Translations under genes and position numbers: made by a program
The notes under the pieces: generated by a model
What the model saw: only the letters and a program-made list of their open reading frames with translations
Databases searched by the model: none
Told to the model about the DNA's origin: nothing
In this document: positions 41,936 through 49,977 of the stretch, one piece after another
Numbering within the stretch: the first letter of the stretch is position 1
Layout: every line of letters begins with the position of its first letter
Assembly: GCA_018969715.1 (NCBI GenBank)
Contig: JAGWXT010000012.1
Location: 1-51,427 of the forward strand
Source of the DNA: Actinomycetales bacterium
GTDB taxonomy: Bacteria; Actinomycetota; Actinomycetes; S36-B12; UBA5976
Length of the DNA: 51,427 bases
Direction: 5' to 3'

Positions 41936-43995
41936 GGAATCCCTTCGACCCGGCAGCGCGCGCCGGCACCCTGCTCGGCGCCTTCTATACGGGGCTGTCC
42001 TATCAGCCGAACCTGCTCACCCGCGCCACCCGCGATCAGGCCGTCATCGGTGGGGTCGCCGCAGCGGTTGGCTATGCGTGGGGGGTGACGGGTCACTCAC
42101 TGCTGCGCACCACGGTGGACCGCCTCCTGCGCACCGCCCCCCCGGCAGCGGGACGAACGGCCGGCGTGATCGTCGATGTCCTCGCGGCAGGTGGGGGGAT
42201 TGCCGCTGTGCGCGCACTGCCCGTTGCCGAGCACGAATCCCCCCGGCGTTCCCTGCTCCGCCTCGGGGCGTTGGGACTGGGTGCGGTCGGCGTGGCCGGG
42301 CTGGGCAGCGACGTGCTCGGCGCCCTGCCCAAGCGTGGGCAGACCGCCGGCACGCTCGCCGCGGCGCTGGCCGCGGCGGCCATCGGGTACCAGTTGACGA
42401 GGGGTGATCGGCCCGGCTCGGTGATGCTTGCCGGCGAGGACGATGCTGACCCCGGACTGCGTTCCCCGCAGCCGGCGGTGGTCACCTTCACCGCACCGTC
42501 AGCTGTGGCCAGCGGCACCACCCGCGAGGTTGTCCTGCACAAGGCCGCACTGTCCAGCCTCGCGGTCACCGGAGTCCTCGTCGGCGTCGCGCGCGCGGAG
42601 TCCGCCGCCACCGGGTTTGCTTCGAAGGTCATCACCGGGATTGTCGGCGGTGAGCCGGAGAGCCACCGGACCGCCGGCCGCCTCACCGCGGCTGCGCTCA
42701 CCGCGGCCGCGGGCTGGGGTGCCATCACGCTGGTCGATGCCCGCCTCACGCCCGCCGGGGAGGCGATGGAACCCGCCCACGCCACGGCCCCGGACCTGCC
42801 TGAGGTCACCGGCGGGCCGGGTTCGCTCAGTCGGTGGGCCGACCAGACTCGGGAGTCCCGCCGGTGGCTGTCGATGGTGCTGCGGCCGGCGGAGATCACC
42901 GCGGTCATGGGCGAGCCCGCGGGTCAGCCGATCCGGGTCTACGCCTCGCTCAACGCCGCGGCGACCCCACTGGCGCGGGCAGAACTGCTGCTGGCCGAGA
43001 TCGACCGGACGGATGCCCTCCGGCGGCGGGTGTTCGCGCTGTTCTCGCCCACCGGCTCCGGTTACGTCAACTATGTCGGCACGGAGACCCTTGAGTTCCT
43101 CACCCGGGGCAACTGCGCATCCGCGGCGATCCAGTACTCCGTCCTGCCCTCGGCGCTGTCGCTGACGAGGGTGGCGGAGGGAATCGATCAGACTCGCATC
43201 GTCGTCAATGGGCTGCTGGCGCGGCTGCGGGCGATGCCGGCGTCCAAGCGACCGCAGTTCGTGCTGTTCGGCGAGAGCCTCGGCTCCCAGGTCAGTCAGG
43301 AGATGTTCCGCGGGCAGGGGATCTCCGGGCCGCTGGGGATCGGTCTGGATGCCGCGATCTGGCTGGGCACCCCGGAGGCGACGCAGTGGCGGGACGAGTT
43401 GTGGGGCACGCGCAGCGTCGCCGACCCGCCGCAGGTCGGCCCGGGCGCGGCATTCCTGCCGCGGGCTGTGCGCGACTGGCATGACCTTGACCCCGCGGAT
43501 CGTCAACGGGTGCGCTACCTGCTGCTGCAGAACGGTGATGACCCGATTCCCAAGTTCGGTGCCCGTCTGCTGTGGCGGCAGCCTGACTGGCTGGGCCCCC
43601 AGCAGACTCGTCCGCCGGGTTCACCGCGGGGCACCTCGTGGCTGCCGGCGGTCACCTTCATCAGCACCTTCCTTGACATGCAGAACGCACTGTCCCCCAC
43701 CCCGGGGATCTTCCAGGAGGGCGGGCACGACTACCGCCGCGAGATCCCCGAGGCAGTGCGCACCGTCTTCCGGCTCAAGGCAAGCGACGCCCAGATGGCG
43801 CGGGTTGAGGCGGCCCTGCGCGCACGCGAGCTGCGCTGGCAGGTCACCCGGGACTGGCTGGCTGCGCAGGCACTGCCGGCCGTACGCCGCGACCAAGCCG
43901 AGCGGGCAGTCCTCGATCGGGTGGCGCGGTGGACCGGTGCACCCGCTGACGCCGACACGATCGCCCACATCATCGCCGGCGAGGACAGCCCATGA
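41932..43995 (+). CDS. membrane alpha/beta-hydrolase, Abhydrolase_9 family
   Basis: 687 residues. The first about 290 hold several hydrophobic helices (Abhydrolase_9 N-terminal type). The C-terminal catalytic domain has the nucleophile Ser449 in FGESLGSQ, with RVYASLNAAATPLARAELLLAEIDRT, VGTETLEFLTRGNCASAAIQYSVLPS and a late GGHDY supplying the other triad residues. Substrates of the family are unknown; probably lipid or ester at the membrane. ATG 41932 overlaps the stop of an 11-codon upstream frame, and its end overlaps mtnA as ATGA, so it belongs to the salvage operon. Confidence 0.85.
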   Translation: MRNPFDPAARAGTLLGAFYTGLSYQPNLLTRATRDQAVIGGVAAAVGYAWGVTGHSLLRTTVDRLLRTAPPAAGRTAGVIVDVLAAGGGIAAVRALPVAEHESPRRSLLRLGALGLGAVGVAGLGSDVLGALPKRGQTAGTLAAALAAAAIGYQLTRGDRPGSVMLAGEDDADPGLRSPQPAVVTFTAPSAVASGTTREVVLHKAALSSLAVTGVLVGVARAESAATGFASKVITGIVGGEPESHRTAGRLTAAALTAAAGWGAITLVDARLTPAGEAMEPAHATAPDLPEVTGGPGSLSRWADQTRESRRWLSMVLRPAEITAVMGEPAGQPIRVYASLNAAATPLARAELLLAEIDRTDALRRRVFALFSPTGSGYVNYVGTETLEFLTRGNCASAAIQYSVLPSALSLTRVAEGIDQTRIVVNGLLARLRAMPASKRPQFVLFGESLGSQVSQEMFRGQGISGPLGIGLDAAIWLGTPEATQWRDELWGTRSVADPPQVGPGAAFLPRAVRDWHDLDPADRQRVRYLLLQNGDDPIPKFGARLLWRQPDWLGPQQTRPPGSPRGTSWLPAVTFISTFLDMQNALSPTPGIFQEGGHDYRREIPEAVRTVFRLKASDAQMARVEAALRARELRWQVTRDWLAAQALPAVRRDQAERAVLDRVARWTGAPADADTIAHIIAGEDSP

Positions 43996-45041
43996 CCCTG
44001 CCGCGAACGCTGGACTGGCGTCCCGAGGGACCCTCCGTGCGCCTGCTCGATCAGACGCGGTTACCCGTGGCGATCGCATTCGTCGACTGCCTGACAGTGG
44101 CCGAACTCATCGATGCAATCCGTCGCCTCGTCGTCCGCGGTGCGCCTGCCCTCGGTGCCGTTGGCGCCCTCGGTGTGGCCCTGGCGATCGCCGAGTCCGA
44201 GCGCGAGGGGTGGTCGCCGGCCCACCTGGCCGACACCATCGCAGCGCTGCGGTCGGCGCGACCGACCGCCGTCAACCTCGCCTGGGGGGTGGACGAGGTG
44301 CTGCCGCTGCTGCCGGCGGGGTTGCCGGCGGTCCTCGCGGGTGCCCGCCGGCTCATCGCGGCGGATGAGGCAGCCAATCGACTGCTGGCGGAGCGCGGAA
44401 CCGAGTGGATCCTCGATCGGGTGCGGGGCGAGCGGGTGAACGTCCTCACCCACTGCAATACCGGCAGCCTCGCGACGACCGCCTGGGGGACGGCCTTGGG
44501 GATCGTGCGCACGCTCAGCACCCGCGGCCGGCTCGGACTGGTGTACGCCGATGAGACCCGGCCCCTGCTCCAGGGTTCGCGGTTGACGGCCTGGGAGCTG
44601 GCCGGGGAGGGCATCGACTACCGCATCCAGGTCGACGGCGCGGCGGCGAGCACGATCGCCCGCGGACTGGTCGATGTCGCGATCATTGGTGCCGACCGGA
44701 TCGCCCGCAATGGCGACACGGCGAACAAGATCGGCTCCCTCGCTGTGGCACTGGCCTGTGCGGACGCGGGCGTGCCGTTCATCGTCGCGGCTCCCGCATC
44801 GACCCTCGATCTGACGACCGCAACCGGTGATGGGATCACCATCGAGCAACGGCCGGAGGCCGAGGTGCTGCACTGGGGGGACGCCGTTGTCGCACCGCCG
44901 GGTGCTCGTGCCTTCAATCCGGCCTTTGATGTGACACCGGCTCGGCTGATCGATGCCATCGTCACCGAGGTGGGCGTGGTCGAACCGCGCCTGATCGCCG
45001 ACGTCAGTGCGATCGCCGCCGCGACCCCTGCCCGTGTCTGA
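43992..45041 (+). CDS. mtnA: S-methyl-5-thioribose-1-phosphate isomerase
   Basis: Converts methylthioribose-1-phosphate (or 5-deoxyribose-1-phosphate) to the ribulose-1-phosphate. The 349-residue protein has VVRGAPALGAVGALG, THCNTGSLAT with catalytic Cys155, and GADRIARNGDTANKIG with Asp235, plus FNPAFDVTP at the end. Codon 24 is TTA (44061-44063), very rare here. ATGA overlap with the hydrolase, 8-bp overlap with the aldolase. Eukaryotic eIF2B-like homologues are excluded by these motifs. Confidence 0.95.
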   Translation: MTLPRTLDWRPEGPSVRLLDQTRLPVAIAFVDCLTVAELIDAIRRLVVRGAPALGAVGALGVALAIAESEREGWSPAHLADTIAALRSARPTAVNLAWGVDEVLPLLPAGLPAVLAGARRLIAADEAANRLLAERGTEWILDRVRGERVNVLTHCNTGSLATTAWGTALGIVRTLSTRGRLGLVYADETRPLLQGSRLTAWELAGEGIDYRIQVDGAAASTIARGLVDVAIIGADRIARNGDTANKIGSLAVALACADAGVPFIVAAPASTLDLTTATGDGITIEQRPEAEVLHWGDAVVAPPGARAFNPAFDVTPARLIDAIVTEVGVVEPRLIADVSAIAAATPARV

Positions 45042-47082
45042 CCCCCGGCCGGGTCCGCCGACGCCCGAACCGGGTGCCGGGCTCGCAACCGAACCGGGTG
45101 CCGGGCACCCGGAGCTCGCCGCGCTGATTGCGCGCTCGGCCAAGATCGGCGCCGACCCGACCCTCGTGCTGCACGGGGGTGGGAACACCTCCGCCAAGGG
45201 GACGGTCCGGGATCATCTGGGACGTCCGACCGAGGTGCTGTGGGTGAAGGGGTCGGGGGCCGACCTGCGGCAGTCCACCGCCGTGGACTACCCGGCACTG
45301 CGCCTGGCGGAGCTGCTGCCGCTGCGGGAGCGCCCCGGCATGGCCGATGAGGCGATGGTCGATGCGGTCACGCGAGCCCTGCTTGACCCCGGGGCGCGTC
45401 GACCGAGTGTCGAGACGCTGCTGCATGCATTCCTCCCGCACCGCCATGTTGATCACGTCCATGCCGATGCCATCTGCGCGCTGACGATGTCCCCCCACGG
45501 ACCGCAGGTGACCGCGGAGGCCCTTGGTGAGGGCTTCGCCTACGTCGACTGGCTCCGACCGGGGTTCGCGCTCAGTGCAGTCGTCGCCGAGCTGGCCGAC
45601 CGGGAGGGCATCGTGCTGGCCCACCACGGACTGGTGGTGTGGGCTGATACTTCAGAGGAGTGCTACCAGCGCACGGTGGCCACGGTTGCCCGCGCTGCCG
45701 ACTACCTCGCCGCACAGGGAGGGCACCATCACCACGCGGCACGGCCGGGGGCAGAAGTGCCCGGGGAGGCGGAGTTGCGCACCCTGCTGCTGCGGCTGCG
45801 GGGGCGGCTGTCCCGCAACGGCCGGCGAATCCTGCGGACCGACACCCGCCTCGCGGCGCTGACCGCCCGGTCCGATCTGCCGGCGGTGGTCGCCGCCGGA
45901 GTATCAAGCGCCGACCACATGCTCCGCATCGGTACGCGCTCGCTGGTGATACCCGCCGATCCGCAGGCAGCCAGTGCGGCGATCGACCAGCACGAGGAGC
46001 AGATGCGCGCCGTCCAGGAGCGGCACCGAGACCTGCTGCCGCCGGCGGGTGGCCATGAGCCACTCCCGCGGGTGCTGCTGCTGCCCGCCGTCGGGGCGAT
46101 CACCACCGGGCTGAACCCCGCGGAGGCGCGCATTCGCGCCGACATCGCCACCCGCACCCACATGACGGCGGCCATGGCCCGTGATGCATTCGGGTCGGCG
46201 CTGCCCCTCGCTGAGCGCGACACCGTCGACTTCGACTACTGGCCCCTGGAGCTCTACAAGCTCACCCTGCGACCGCCGCCGCGACCACTTGCCGGCAGCG
46301 TCGTCATCGTCACCGGTGCCGGCTCCGGGATCGGACGCGCCGTTGCGCAGCAGCTCGCGGCTGCCGGAGCCGCCCTGGTGCTGGCCGATCTCAATGGCAC
46401 GTCGGTCACCGCCGCCGCGGACAGCCTTGGCGACGCCCCCGGTGGCCGGCCGGAGGTCGTGGTCGGCGATCAGTCCGATCCGGAGGTCGTGGCGCACACC
46501 GTCCATGCGGCGATCGACGCCTTCGGCGGGGTCGATGGCGTGGTGCTCAATGCCGGTATCGGTGTCACCGGCAGGCTCACCGACCTCACCGATGAGCAGT
46601 GGGAGCGCGCCCTGCGGGTGAACCTCACCAGTGCCTTCCTGCTGACCCGGGCGGCCCTGCGCGCACTCACCGCCCAGGGCATCGGCGGATCGCTGGTCTA
46701 CATCGCCAGCAAGAACGCCTTCGCCCCGGGAGCGGGCTTTGGCGCCTACTCGGCCTCGAAGGCGGCGATGATCCAGCTCATGCGGATCGCCGCCCTCGAG
46801 GGTGGGCCGGCGGGGATTCGGGCCAATGCGGTCAACCCGGATGCGGTGTTTGACAACTCCGGCCTCTGGGATGCACAGCTGCGCGCTGAGCGGGCGGCCG
46901 CCCACGGCATCGAGCCGGACCGGCTGGCCGACTTCTACACCGGGCGCACCCTGCTGCGACGGCCGGTGACGACAGTGGACGTCGCCCACACGGTTGGCTT
47001 CCTGCTCAGTGAGGAGTCCTCCCGCACCACCGGTGCGGTCCTCCCGGTCGACAGCGGGGTGGCAGCCGCCTTCCCGCGCTGA
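45034..47082 (+). CDS. class II aldolase / short-chain dehydrogenase fusion (RhaE/YuxG type)
   Basis: 682 residues. Residues 1-400: class II (zinc) aldolase with HGGGNTSAKG for phosphate binding, zinc ligands His141 and His143 (HVDHVHAD) and His197/198 (AHHG). Residues 415-682: short-chain dehydrogenase with TGAGSGIG from Thr427, Ser559, Tyr572 and Lys576 (YSASK). VNPDAVFDNSGLW and LAxFYTGRTLLRRPV match the rhamnulose-1-phosphate aldolase/lactaldehyde dehydrogenase family. With MtnA and MtnK beside it, the likely substrate is 5-methylthio- or 5-deoxy-ribulose-1-phosphate, giving DHAP and an aldehyde for the dehydrogenase half. GTG 45034 overlaps mtnA by 8 bp. Confidence 0.88.
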   Translation: MSDPRPGPPTPEPGAGLATEPGAGHPELAALIARSAKIGADPTLVLHGGGNTSAKGTVRDHLGRPTEVLWVKGSGADLRQSTAVDYPALRLAELLPLRERPGMADEAMVDAVTRALLDPGARRPSVETLLHAFLPHRHVDHVHADAICALTMSPHGPQVTAEALGEGFAYVDWLRPGFALSAVVAELADREGIVLAHHGLVVWADTSEECYQRTVATVARAADYLAAQGGHHHHAARPGAEVPGEAELRTLLLRLRGRLSRNGRRILRTDTRLAALTARSDLPAVVAAGVSSADHMLRIGTRSLVIPADPQAASAAIDQHEEQMRAVQERHRDLLPPAGGHEPLPRVLLLPAVGAITTGLNPAEARIRADIATRTHMTAAMARDAFGSALPLAERDTVDFDYWPLELYKLTLRPPPRPLAGSVVIVTGAGSGIGRAVAQQLAAAGAALVLADLNGTSVTAAADSLGDAPGGRPEVVVGDQSDPEVVAHTVHAAIDAFGGVDGVVLNAGIGVTGRLTDLTDEQWERALRVNLTSAFLLTRAALRALTAQGIGGSLVYIASKNAFAPGAGFGAYSASKAAMIQLMRIAALEGGPAGIRANAVNPDAVFDNSGLWDAQLRAERAAAHGIEPDRLADFYTGRTLLRRPVTTVDVAHTVGFLLSEESSRTTGAVLPVDSGVAAAFPR

Positions 47083-47105
47083 CCGCGGTGGCAGGATTCC
47101 GCCCC

Positions 47106-48326
47106 ATGAGCGGATACGCGCACCTGTCTATCGATACCGTTGCTGACTACCTCGCATCGACCCCGGAGGTTCGCGACCTGGTCGACACCTCCGCCCTCGT
47201 CGACATCCGCGAGGTGGGTGATGGCAACCTCAATCTCGTCTTCATCATCACCGATGCCGCAGGCCGCGGTGTCGTGCTCAAGCAGTCCCTGCCCTATGTG
47301 CGCCTGGTCGGACCGGTCTGGCCGATGACCCCCGAGCGAGCCCGACGGGAGGCGCACGCCAATCGCGCCCATGCCCGGTTCGCGCCGTCCGCCGTGCCCC
47401 ACGTCCACCATTTCGACACTGAGCGGTACATCATCACCATGGAGGATCTCTCTGACCACACGGTATGGCGGACCGCCCTCAACAGTGGGCTGCGCCATGA
47501 CGGTGCGGCGGAGGCGCTCGGGGACTACATCGCGCGGATCGCCTTCGGTACCTCCGTCCTGGGGGCTGCCGATCCCGAGGCCCACAAGCTGCGCGTTGCC
47601 GCGGCCATCAACCCCGAACTGTGCACGATCACCGAGGATCTCGTCTTCACCGAGCCGTGGGTCGATGCGGGGCGCAACAGCGTGCTGCCCGACAATGCCG
47701 TGGATGCGCGAGCGGTGGCGGACGATGCGTTCATGGTTGCCCGCATCGGGATGGCCAAGTGGACGTTCATGACGCGCGCGGAGGCGCTGATCCACGGTGA
47801 CCTCCATACCGGCTCGGTGATGGTCCGCGCGGGCGGTGACGGGCGGGTCGACTCGGTGCGCGCCATCGACAGCGAGTTCGCCTTCTACGGGCCGATCGCC
47901 TTCGATCTCGGTGCCCTCTGGGCCAACTACGTCATCGCGGCGGCCCGCGCCGGGGCACTGGGCGAGGGTGCCCGCATGCGGTGGTGCCTGAACCTCATCA
48001 GCGGGACGTGGCACGCATTCGAGTCCACATTCCGCCAGCAGTGGCCACAGCGCTGCGATCCGCGCGTCTTCACCGATGACGTCGGGGAGCGGCTCCTTGC
48101 CCAGTGGCAGGAGGAGGCGTGGGTATTCGCCGCGGCCAAGATGACCCGGCGCATCATCGGCTTGGCCAAGGCCTCCGATATCGAGACCCTCGATCCGCAG
48201 GTGCGCGTCGGTGCCGCACGCGCCGTCCTGCGCACGGCGGCACTGGCCGTGCGCGAGTGCTGTGCGGATGCCGACCCCGACCGACTGATCGGGCTGGCCG
48301 GGGAGCAGATCGCCGCCCATACCTAG
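47106..48326 (+). CDS. mtnK: S-methyl-5-thioribose kinase
   Basis: Phosphorylates methylthioribose (or 5-deoxyribose) at C1. The 406-residue choline-kinase-like protein has VGDGNLNLVFII, LKQSLPYVRLVGPVWP (ATP Lys), TMEDLSDHTVWR, the catalytic loop ALIHGDLHTGSVMV and the metal-binding acidic segment IDSEFAFYGPIAFDLG. SEFAFYGP keeps the family pattern although the usual DPE reads DSE. ATG 47106 is preferred; GTG 47088 is in frame, and CAGGAT lies 8 nt before the ATG. It follows the fusion gene by 23 bp, and is convergent with the RuBisCO-like gene. Confidence 0.94.
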   Translation: MSGYAHLSIDTVADYLASTPEVRDLVDTSALVDIREVGDGNLNLVFIITDAAGRGVVLKQSLPYVRLVGPVWPMTPERARREAHANRAHARFAPSAVPHVHHFDTERYIITMEDLSDHTVWRTALNSGLRHDGAAEALGDYIARIAFGTSVLGAADPEAHKLRVAAAINPELCTITEDLVFTEPWVDAGRNSVLPDNAVDARAVADDAFMVARIGMAKWTFMTRAEALIHGDLHTGSVMVRAGGDGRVDSVRAIDSEFAFYGPIAFDLGALWANYVIAAARAGALGEGARMRWCLNLISGTWHAFESTFRQQWPQRCDPRVFTDDVGERLLAQWQEEAWVFAAAKMTRRIIGLAKASDIETLDPQVRVGAARAVLRTAALAVRECCADADPDRLIGLAGEQIAAHT

Positions 48327-48355
48327 GAGCATTCCGCGGTCGAGCAGTGCTCGGC

Positions 48356-49489
48356 TCAGCAGCGGGCGTGGGCGCGCACCCGGTCGGCGAGGGCGGCGGC
48401 GTTCACCGCGAGGTCGCCGCGGTGGAGGGCACCCCCGATGAGCAGCACCACATCGCGGCCGTACCCGTTGAGCAGGTCGTCGAGGCGATCCAGTGTCATG
48501 CCGCCGCCCGGGGCCGGCCAGATCGCCGGCAGGCCGGCCCACTCGGTGAGACAGCAGTCCCGGATGTCCAGGCACTGCGACTCGGTGAAGGTGAACCGGC
48601 CACCGTGGTTGGGGAAGATCGAGATGTCCGCACCCGCCATGCGCATGAACAGCCCGAAGAGCAGGCCATGCCGGATCCCCTGCCCGGGGCTGACAGTGTG
48701 CGAGCCGAGGAAGGACGGGTGCGCCAGCAGCGGCAGGTTGAGGGTGTCATCGGCGGCGAGCACCCGCATGGCGTCGAAGCCGGTCACACCCGGCATCACC
48801 AACAGGGCCCCCGCACCAAGGGATCGCGCGAGATGGGCATCCTCGACCATCCGATCGGCGGGGGAGTTCAGGCAGGGTGCGTAGATCGCGCGGGTACCCA
48901 GCCGGCTGTTGACCTCGGCGACTGCTGCGGCACATGCGGCAACCCGATCCCGCCAGGGGGCCCATGGCTGATCGGCGAGGCTGTGGTCGTCCTTGATCAG
49001 GTCGATGCCTGCGGCGGCCAGCATCGCCGCGGTCCGGGCAAGCTCTGCCGGGGTCATCCCCATCGGCTTCAGGGCGGTGGCCAGCAACGCGCGATCGGCA
49101 GCGGCGAACAGGGTGCGCAGGCCAGGGATGCCGAACCGGGCCGGAGTGCCCAACCCGGGTGGCAGGTGGACCTCGACCAGACGCACGCCCTCGAACAGCG
49201 ACACATTTCCCCAGATCACATTGAGCAACTGGGTGAGGCCGCCGGCGGCAACGGCCGGGTCGTAGGTGATGGTGATCAGCCCGTTGTCCACCCGCTCGAC
49301 CCGGCCGACGACGTCGGCAGCGATCCACGCCGGTGCCAGATCGATCGGGAACTCGATCGTCTGCTCCACCCGGATCGCCTCGGCGAGGTCATCGGCCCGC
49401 GCGGGGGCTACCCGGTAGGTCGCACTGATACGGGACGGTGCGGGGGCGCCAGGACCGGCGACGGGGTCAGTCGGTGAGGGCGCCGGCAT
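48356..49489 (-). CDS. RuBisCO-like protein (form IV)
   Basis: 377 residues, with the RuBisCO large-subunit N-terminal domain and barrel. By alignment to R. rubrum RuBisCO, Lys166 is kept (ALKPMG, Lys141), carbamylated Lys191 and Asp193 are kept (IKDDH, Lys166 and Asp168), but Glu194 is His169. The loop-6 Lys is missing (FPNHGGRF at 292-299), while GGGM (328-331) and IGGALH keep phosphate-binding parts. So it is not a carboxylase. Known relatives enolise or isomerise methylthioribulose-1-phosphate derivatives. Overlaps the DUF2237 gene by 23 bp; ATG 49489 is chosen over TTG 49504. Confidence 0.88.
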   Translation of the reverse strand: MPAPSPTDPVAGPGAPAPSRISATYRVAPARADDLAEAIRVEQTIEFPIDLAPAWIAADVVGRVERVDNGLITITYDPAVAAGGLTQLLNVIWGNVSLFEGVRLVEVHLPPGLGTPARFGIPGLRTLFAAADRALLATALKPMGMTPAELARTAAMLAAAGIDLIKDDHSLADQPWAPWRDRVAACAAAVAEVNSRLGTRAIYAPCLNSPADRMVEDAHLARSLGAGALLVMPGVTGFDAMRVLAADDTLNLPLLAHPSFLGSHTVSPGQGIRHGLLFGLFMRMAGADISIFPNHGGRFTFTESQCLDIRDCCLTEWAGLPAIWPAPGGGMTLDRLDDLLNGYGRDVVLLIGGALHRGDLAVNAAALADRVRAHARC

Positions 49490-49886
49490 CGTCGGGAACG
49501 TCAACGGCGTGCTCGGTCAGAGCTGCCAGGGGGATGATCCGCAGGGCCGCCTCATGGGTGGCGGCCAGGACCACCGGGGCGGCGATTCCGGCCTGACATG
49601 ACTGCCACCAGCGGGCGGCGCACACGCACCACCGATCTCCCGGGCGCAGGCCTGGGAACCGGTACTCCGGTCGCGGGGTAACGAGGTCATTGCCGAGTTC
49701 GCGCTGATGGGCGAGGAACTCCGCGGTGACCACCGCGCACACCGTGTGGGATCCGCGGTCCGCTGGGCCGGTGGCACAGCAGCCGTCACGGTAGAAGCCG
49801 GTGACCGGGTCGGTACCACAGGGCAGGAGTGCGCCGCCGTGGACGTTTCGGTCGGGGTCTCGATCGGCCGGTGCGGAGGCGTTCAC
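49467..49886 (-). CDS. DUF2237 family protein
   Basis: 139 residues with the DUF2237 signature NVHGGALLPCGTDPVTGFYRDGCC, SHTVCAVVT, GNDLVTPRPEYRFPGLRPGDRWCVCAARW and VLAATHEAAL. The conserved cysteines (PC, GCC, VC, CVC) may bind a metal; function unknown. GTG start with TAGGCT 6 nt upstream (49893-49898). It is cotranscribed with, and overlaps, the RuBisCO-like gene, so the two may act together. Confidence 0.9.
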   Translation of the reverse strand: MNASAPADRDPDRNVHGGALLPCGTDPVTGFYRDGCCATGPADRGSHTVCAVVTAEFLAHQRELGNDLVTPRPEYRFPGLRPGDRWCVCAARWWQSCQAGIAAPVVLAATHEAALRIIPLAALTEHAVDVPDDAGALTD

Positions 49887-49977
49887 CGCGTCAGCCTAGA
49901 CATCCCCGGCTTGTAGGTTGTCGAGCGGTCGCAGCTGGTGGGGTGACCATCGAGAACGGCCCAGCGAGGAGGTCAGG

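Noticed and set aside
45034-47082. Rhamnose catabolic operon
   Set aside because: The fusion gene looks like RhaE/YuxG, but rhaA, rhaB and rhaM are not near; the neighbours are mtnA and mtnK.
48356-49489. True RuBisCO and CO2 fixation
   Set aside because: The loop-6 Lys and a metal-ligand Glu are missing, there is no small subunit and no phosphoribulokinase in the window.
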